A stretch of 62,890 nt of DNA. It comes from Enterococcus raffinosus. GTDB taxonomy: Bacteria; Bacillota; Bacilli; Lactobacillales; Enterococcaceae. Positions 62,738 through 62,890 of this stretch are shown here, piece by piece; within the stretch, counting starts at the first letter, position 1, and each line of letters opens with the position of its first letter. The notes under the pieces are model-generated. The model saw only the letters and a list, made by a program, of their open reading frames with translations, ran no database searches and was not told the origin of the DNA. The stretch spans positions 1 to 62,890 of the forward strand of contig NZ_JAHLOS010000028.1 of assembly GCF_018917525.1 (NCBI RefSeq), in the 5' to 3' direction. The translations under genes and the position numbers were made by a program.

Positions 62738-62890
62738 GTGAACTACTCACCACTTAGCTAAACCTATCGGATCTTAACGCTTGAAGTGGGAGCTTCTTGG
62801 GAAGAGAGCATACTTGATAGCGTATTTCTTTACTAACAGAGGTGTCTCTTATTTACCAAGCTATCTCCGTAGTTCCTACGGTTCTTGAGT
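62738..62890 (-). mobile_element. Right end of a second IS200/IS605-family copy, cut by the window edge
   Basis: About 150 bp, the reverse complement of the right end of the element at 55466-56939 with a number of base changes. The two match from TTCAC inward and differ immediately outside, which fixes the boundary at 62738. The tnpB part lies beyond the window. Confidence 0.85.

Overview
The window looks like chromosomal accessory DNA of a low-GC Gram-positive coccus, most likely an Enterococcus. The reasons are LPXTG-type surface proteins built of SpaA/Cna-B and VaFE domains, a sortase-C pilus operon, S/T-rich glucosaminidases with CHAP or NlpC/P60 domains, AGGAGG-type ribosome binding sites and a LicT/RAT-controlled beta-glucoside PTS. 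Nearly all genes up to 55 kb lie on the minus strand. I see no rRNA, tRNA or CRISPR array.

Region 1 (0-17.3 kb) is one long pilus operon read right to left: backbone pilin, very large tip adhesin, small pilin, a protein carrying two complete sortase domains, a glucosaminidase-CHAP wall hydrolase, a type I signal peptidase, and two paralogous gene pairs (bitopic membrane protein plus DivIVA-like coiled-coil protein). A winged-helix regulator with a pseudo-receiver domain follows. Region 2 (17.6-19.2 kb) is the most striking part. A tyrosine recombinase gene sits in a 1.6-kb segment bounded by perfect 24-bp inverted repeats, directly upstream of the pilus operon. The segment carries a terminator facing the pilus genes and a sigma-A-like promoter facing away from them, and that promoter runs into a second strong terminator just outside. 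I read this as a phase-variable promoter switch for pili, drawn here in the OFF orientation.

Region 3 (20-30 kb) holds a 2053-residue adhesin, an MFS transporter, a GH3 beta-hexosaminidase lipoprotein and a second regulator of the same family. Region 4 (30-35.6 kb) is ordinary metabolism: an ECF-transporter S component with NiaR-like boxes, TrhO, and a bglP / nagB-like / licT operon with a RAT antiterminator. Region 5 (36-51 kb) is a second surface operon: a 2333-residue SpaA/VaFE adhesin, a regulator, a lipoprotein, a 949-residue LPXTG protein and an NlpC/P60-glucosaminidase. A fourth regulator lies upstream of it.

Region 6 (51-59 kb) has a LytTR response regulator, two AgrC/ComD-like sensor proteins with eroded ATP-binding motifs, a fragment of a third, a TnpB-only IS200/IS605 element, and a second recombinase segment. 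That segment has the same layout as the first (related 23-26-bp inverted repeats, the same pairs of GACGG arm sites, nearly the same length), but its repeats have diverged. Region 7 (59-62.9 kb) is on the plus strand: a ComK-like protein, two small unknown or DUF2922-like proteins, a membrane-anchored unknown protein and the end of a second copy of the IS element.

Taken together, the window is a cluster of surface-display loci in which two related site-specific inversion systems, four paralogous OmpR-type regulators and a cell-to-cell-signalling-like sensor set probably decide which adhesins and pili are made. The pilus operon also seems to bring its own secretion, wall-opening, anchoring and possibly positioning proteins.
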